Assembly: GCF_000346615.1 (NCBI RefSeq)
Contig: NZ_ANNU01000024.1
Location: 52,342 to 116,341 of the forward strand
Length of the DNA: 64,000 nt
Origin: Nafulsella turpanensis ZLM-10
Lineage (GTDB): Bacteria; Bacteroidota; Bacteroidia; Cytophagales; Cyclobacteriaceae
Direction: 5' to 3'
The notes beneath the pieces are model-generated. The model did no database searches, was not told where the DNA came from, and saw only the letters and a program-made list of their open reading frames with translations. Positions within the stretch are counted from its first letter, which is position 1. Each line of letters starts with the position of its first letter. Both the position numbers and the translations under genes were made by a program. This document shows, piece by piece, positions 63,938-64,000 of the stretch.

Positions 63938-64000
63938 TGTCCCGTCCTGAAATAGCGATACACAAAAAGAAACGTTATGAGACAAGGAGAAGAGCCAGAG
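63938..64000 (+). mobile_element. possible left end of an insertion sequence with a partial ORF
   Basis: TGTCCCGTCCTGAAATAGCG, immediately after the dnaN terminator, resembles terminal repeats of IS elements that begin with TG, as in the IS3 family. An ATG at 63977 opens a short frame (MRQGEEPE) to the edge. The resemblance is from memory, and the rest of the element, if any, is outside the window. Confidence 0.35.

Noticed and set aside
1..64000. CRISPR arrays, tRNA or rRNA genes, prophage
   Set aside because: I read both strands and saw no regularly spaced direct repeats with spacers, no cloverleaf or rRNA signatures and no phage structural genes.

Overview
The window looks like chromosomal DNA from a member of the Bacteroidota, most likely order Cytophagales. 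Sequence evidence for this is the type IX secretion regulator PorX, a contiguous gldA-gldF-gldG cluster, a fused LpxC/FabZ protein, Bat aerotolerance-type genes, many DUF families typical of the phylum (DUF3822, DUF4296, DUF1573 beside a RecD-like helicase), and promoters that fit the Bacteroidota -7 consensus TAnnTTTG rather than TATAAT. Shine-Dalgarno motifs are mostly absent. I could not run searches, so family names come from motif and sequence recognition.

Layout. 1-7.9 kb: DUF3822 protein (partial), a membrane-anchored hypothetical, Nudix hydrolase, hotdog thioesterase, RecD-like helicase, DUF1573 protein, DUF423 protein, YggS, and a GH3-like enzyme overlapping a LysE exporter. 8-10.8 kb: a leftward Bat-type operon (DUF58, BatD-like, BatA). 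10.8-13.9 kb: DUF4296 lipoprotein and MutS2. 14-19.7 kb: leftward lipid A operon HD protein-lpxD-lpxC/fabZ-lpxA followed by an ABC ATPase. 19.75-23 kb: porX-tsaE-ald. 23-27.2 kb: epimerase, CysH, flavin reductase and fumarylacetoacetase, with several small word-like repeats between them. 27.4-34 kb: valS, DUF3703, a candidate 29-residue small protein with its own terminator, a lipoprotein, a small membrane protein, an alpha/beta hydrolase and a polyprenyl synthase. 34.2-35.5 kb: a TlpA-type lipoprotein.

36.2-51.5 kb is the division and cell wall (dcw) cluster: mraZ-rsmH-ftsL-ftsI-murE-mraY-murD-ftsW-murG-murC-ftsQ-ftsA-ftsZ, tightly packed and closed by strong terminators. The mraZ leader carries three GTGG repeats exactly 10 bp apart (a likely MraZ operator) with a consensus DnaA box overlapping the last one. 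A 15-base word containing that same box recurs in the ftsW-murG gap. murG has no ATG, GTG or TTG that would keep its conserved N-terminus and appears to start at ATT.

51.9-64 kb: purine nucleoside phosphorylase, DinB protein, SDR, an acyl-CoA dehydrogenase lacking the usual catalytic Glu, an orphan PAS histidine kinase, gldA-gldF-gldG plus a DUF4340 protein, an SGNH lipoprotein, dnaN, and possibly the left end of an insertion sequence at the right edge.

Most of the window is housekeeping: envelope biogenesis (lipid A, peptidoglycan, division), gliding/secretion, translation and DNA metabolism. I found no CRISPR array, prophage, rRNA or tRNA gene. The least explained items are the small-protein gene near 30.65 kb, the ATT start of murG, the shared DnaA-box word in the dcw cluster, the GH3-LysE pair and the dispersed word-like repeats.
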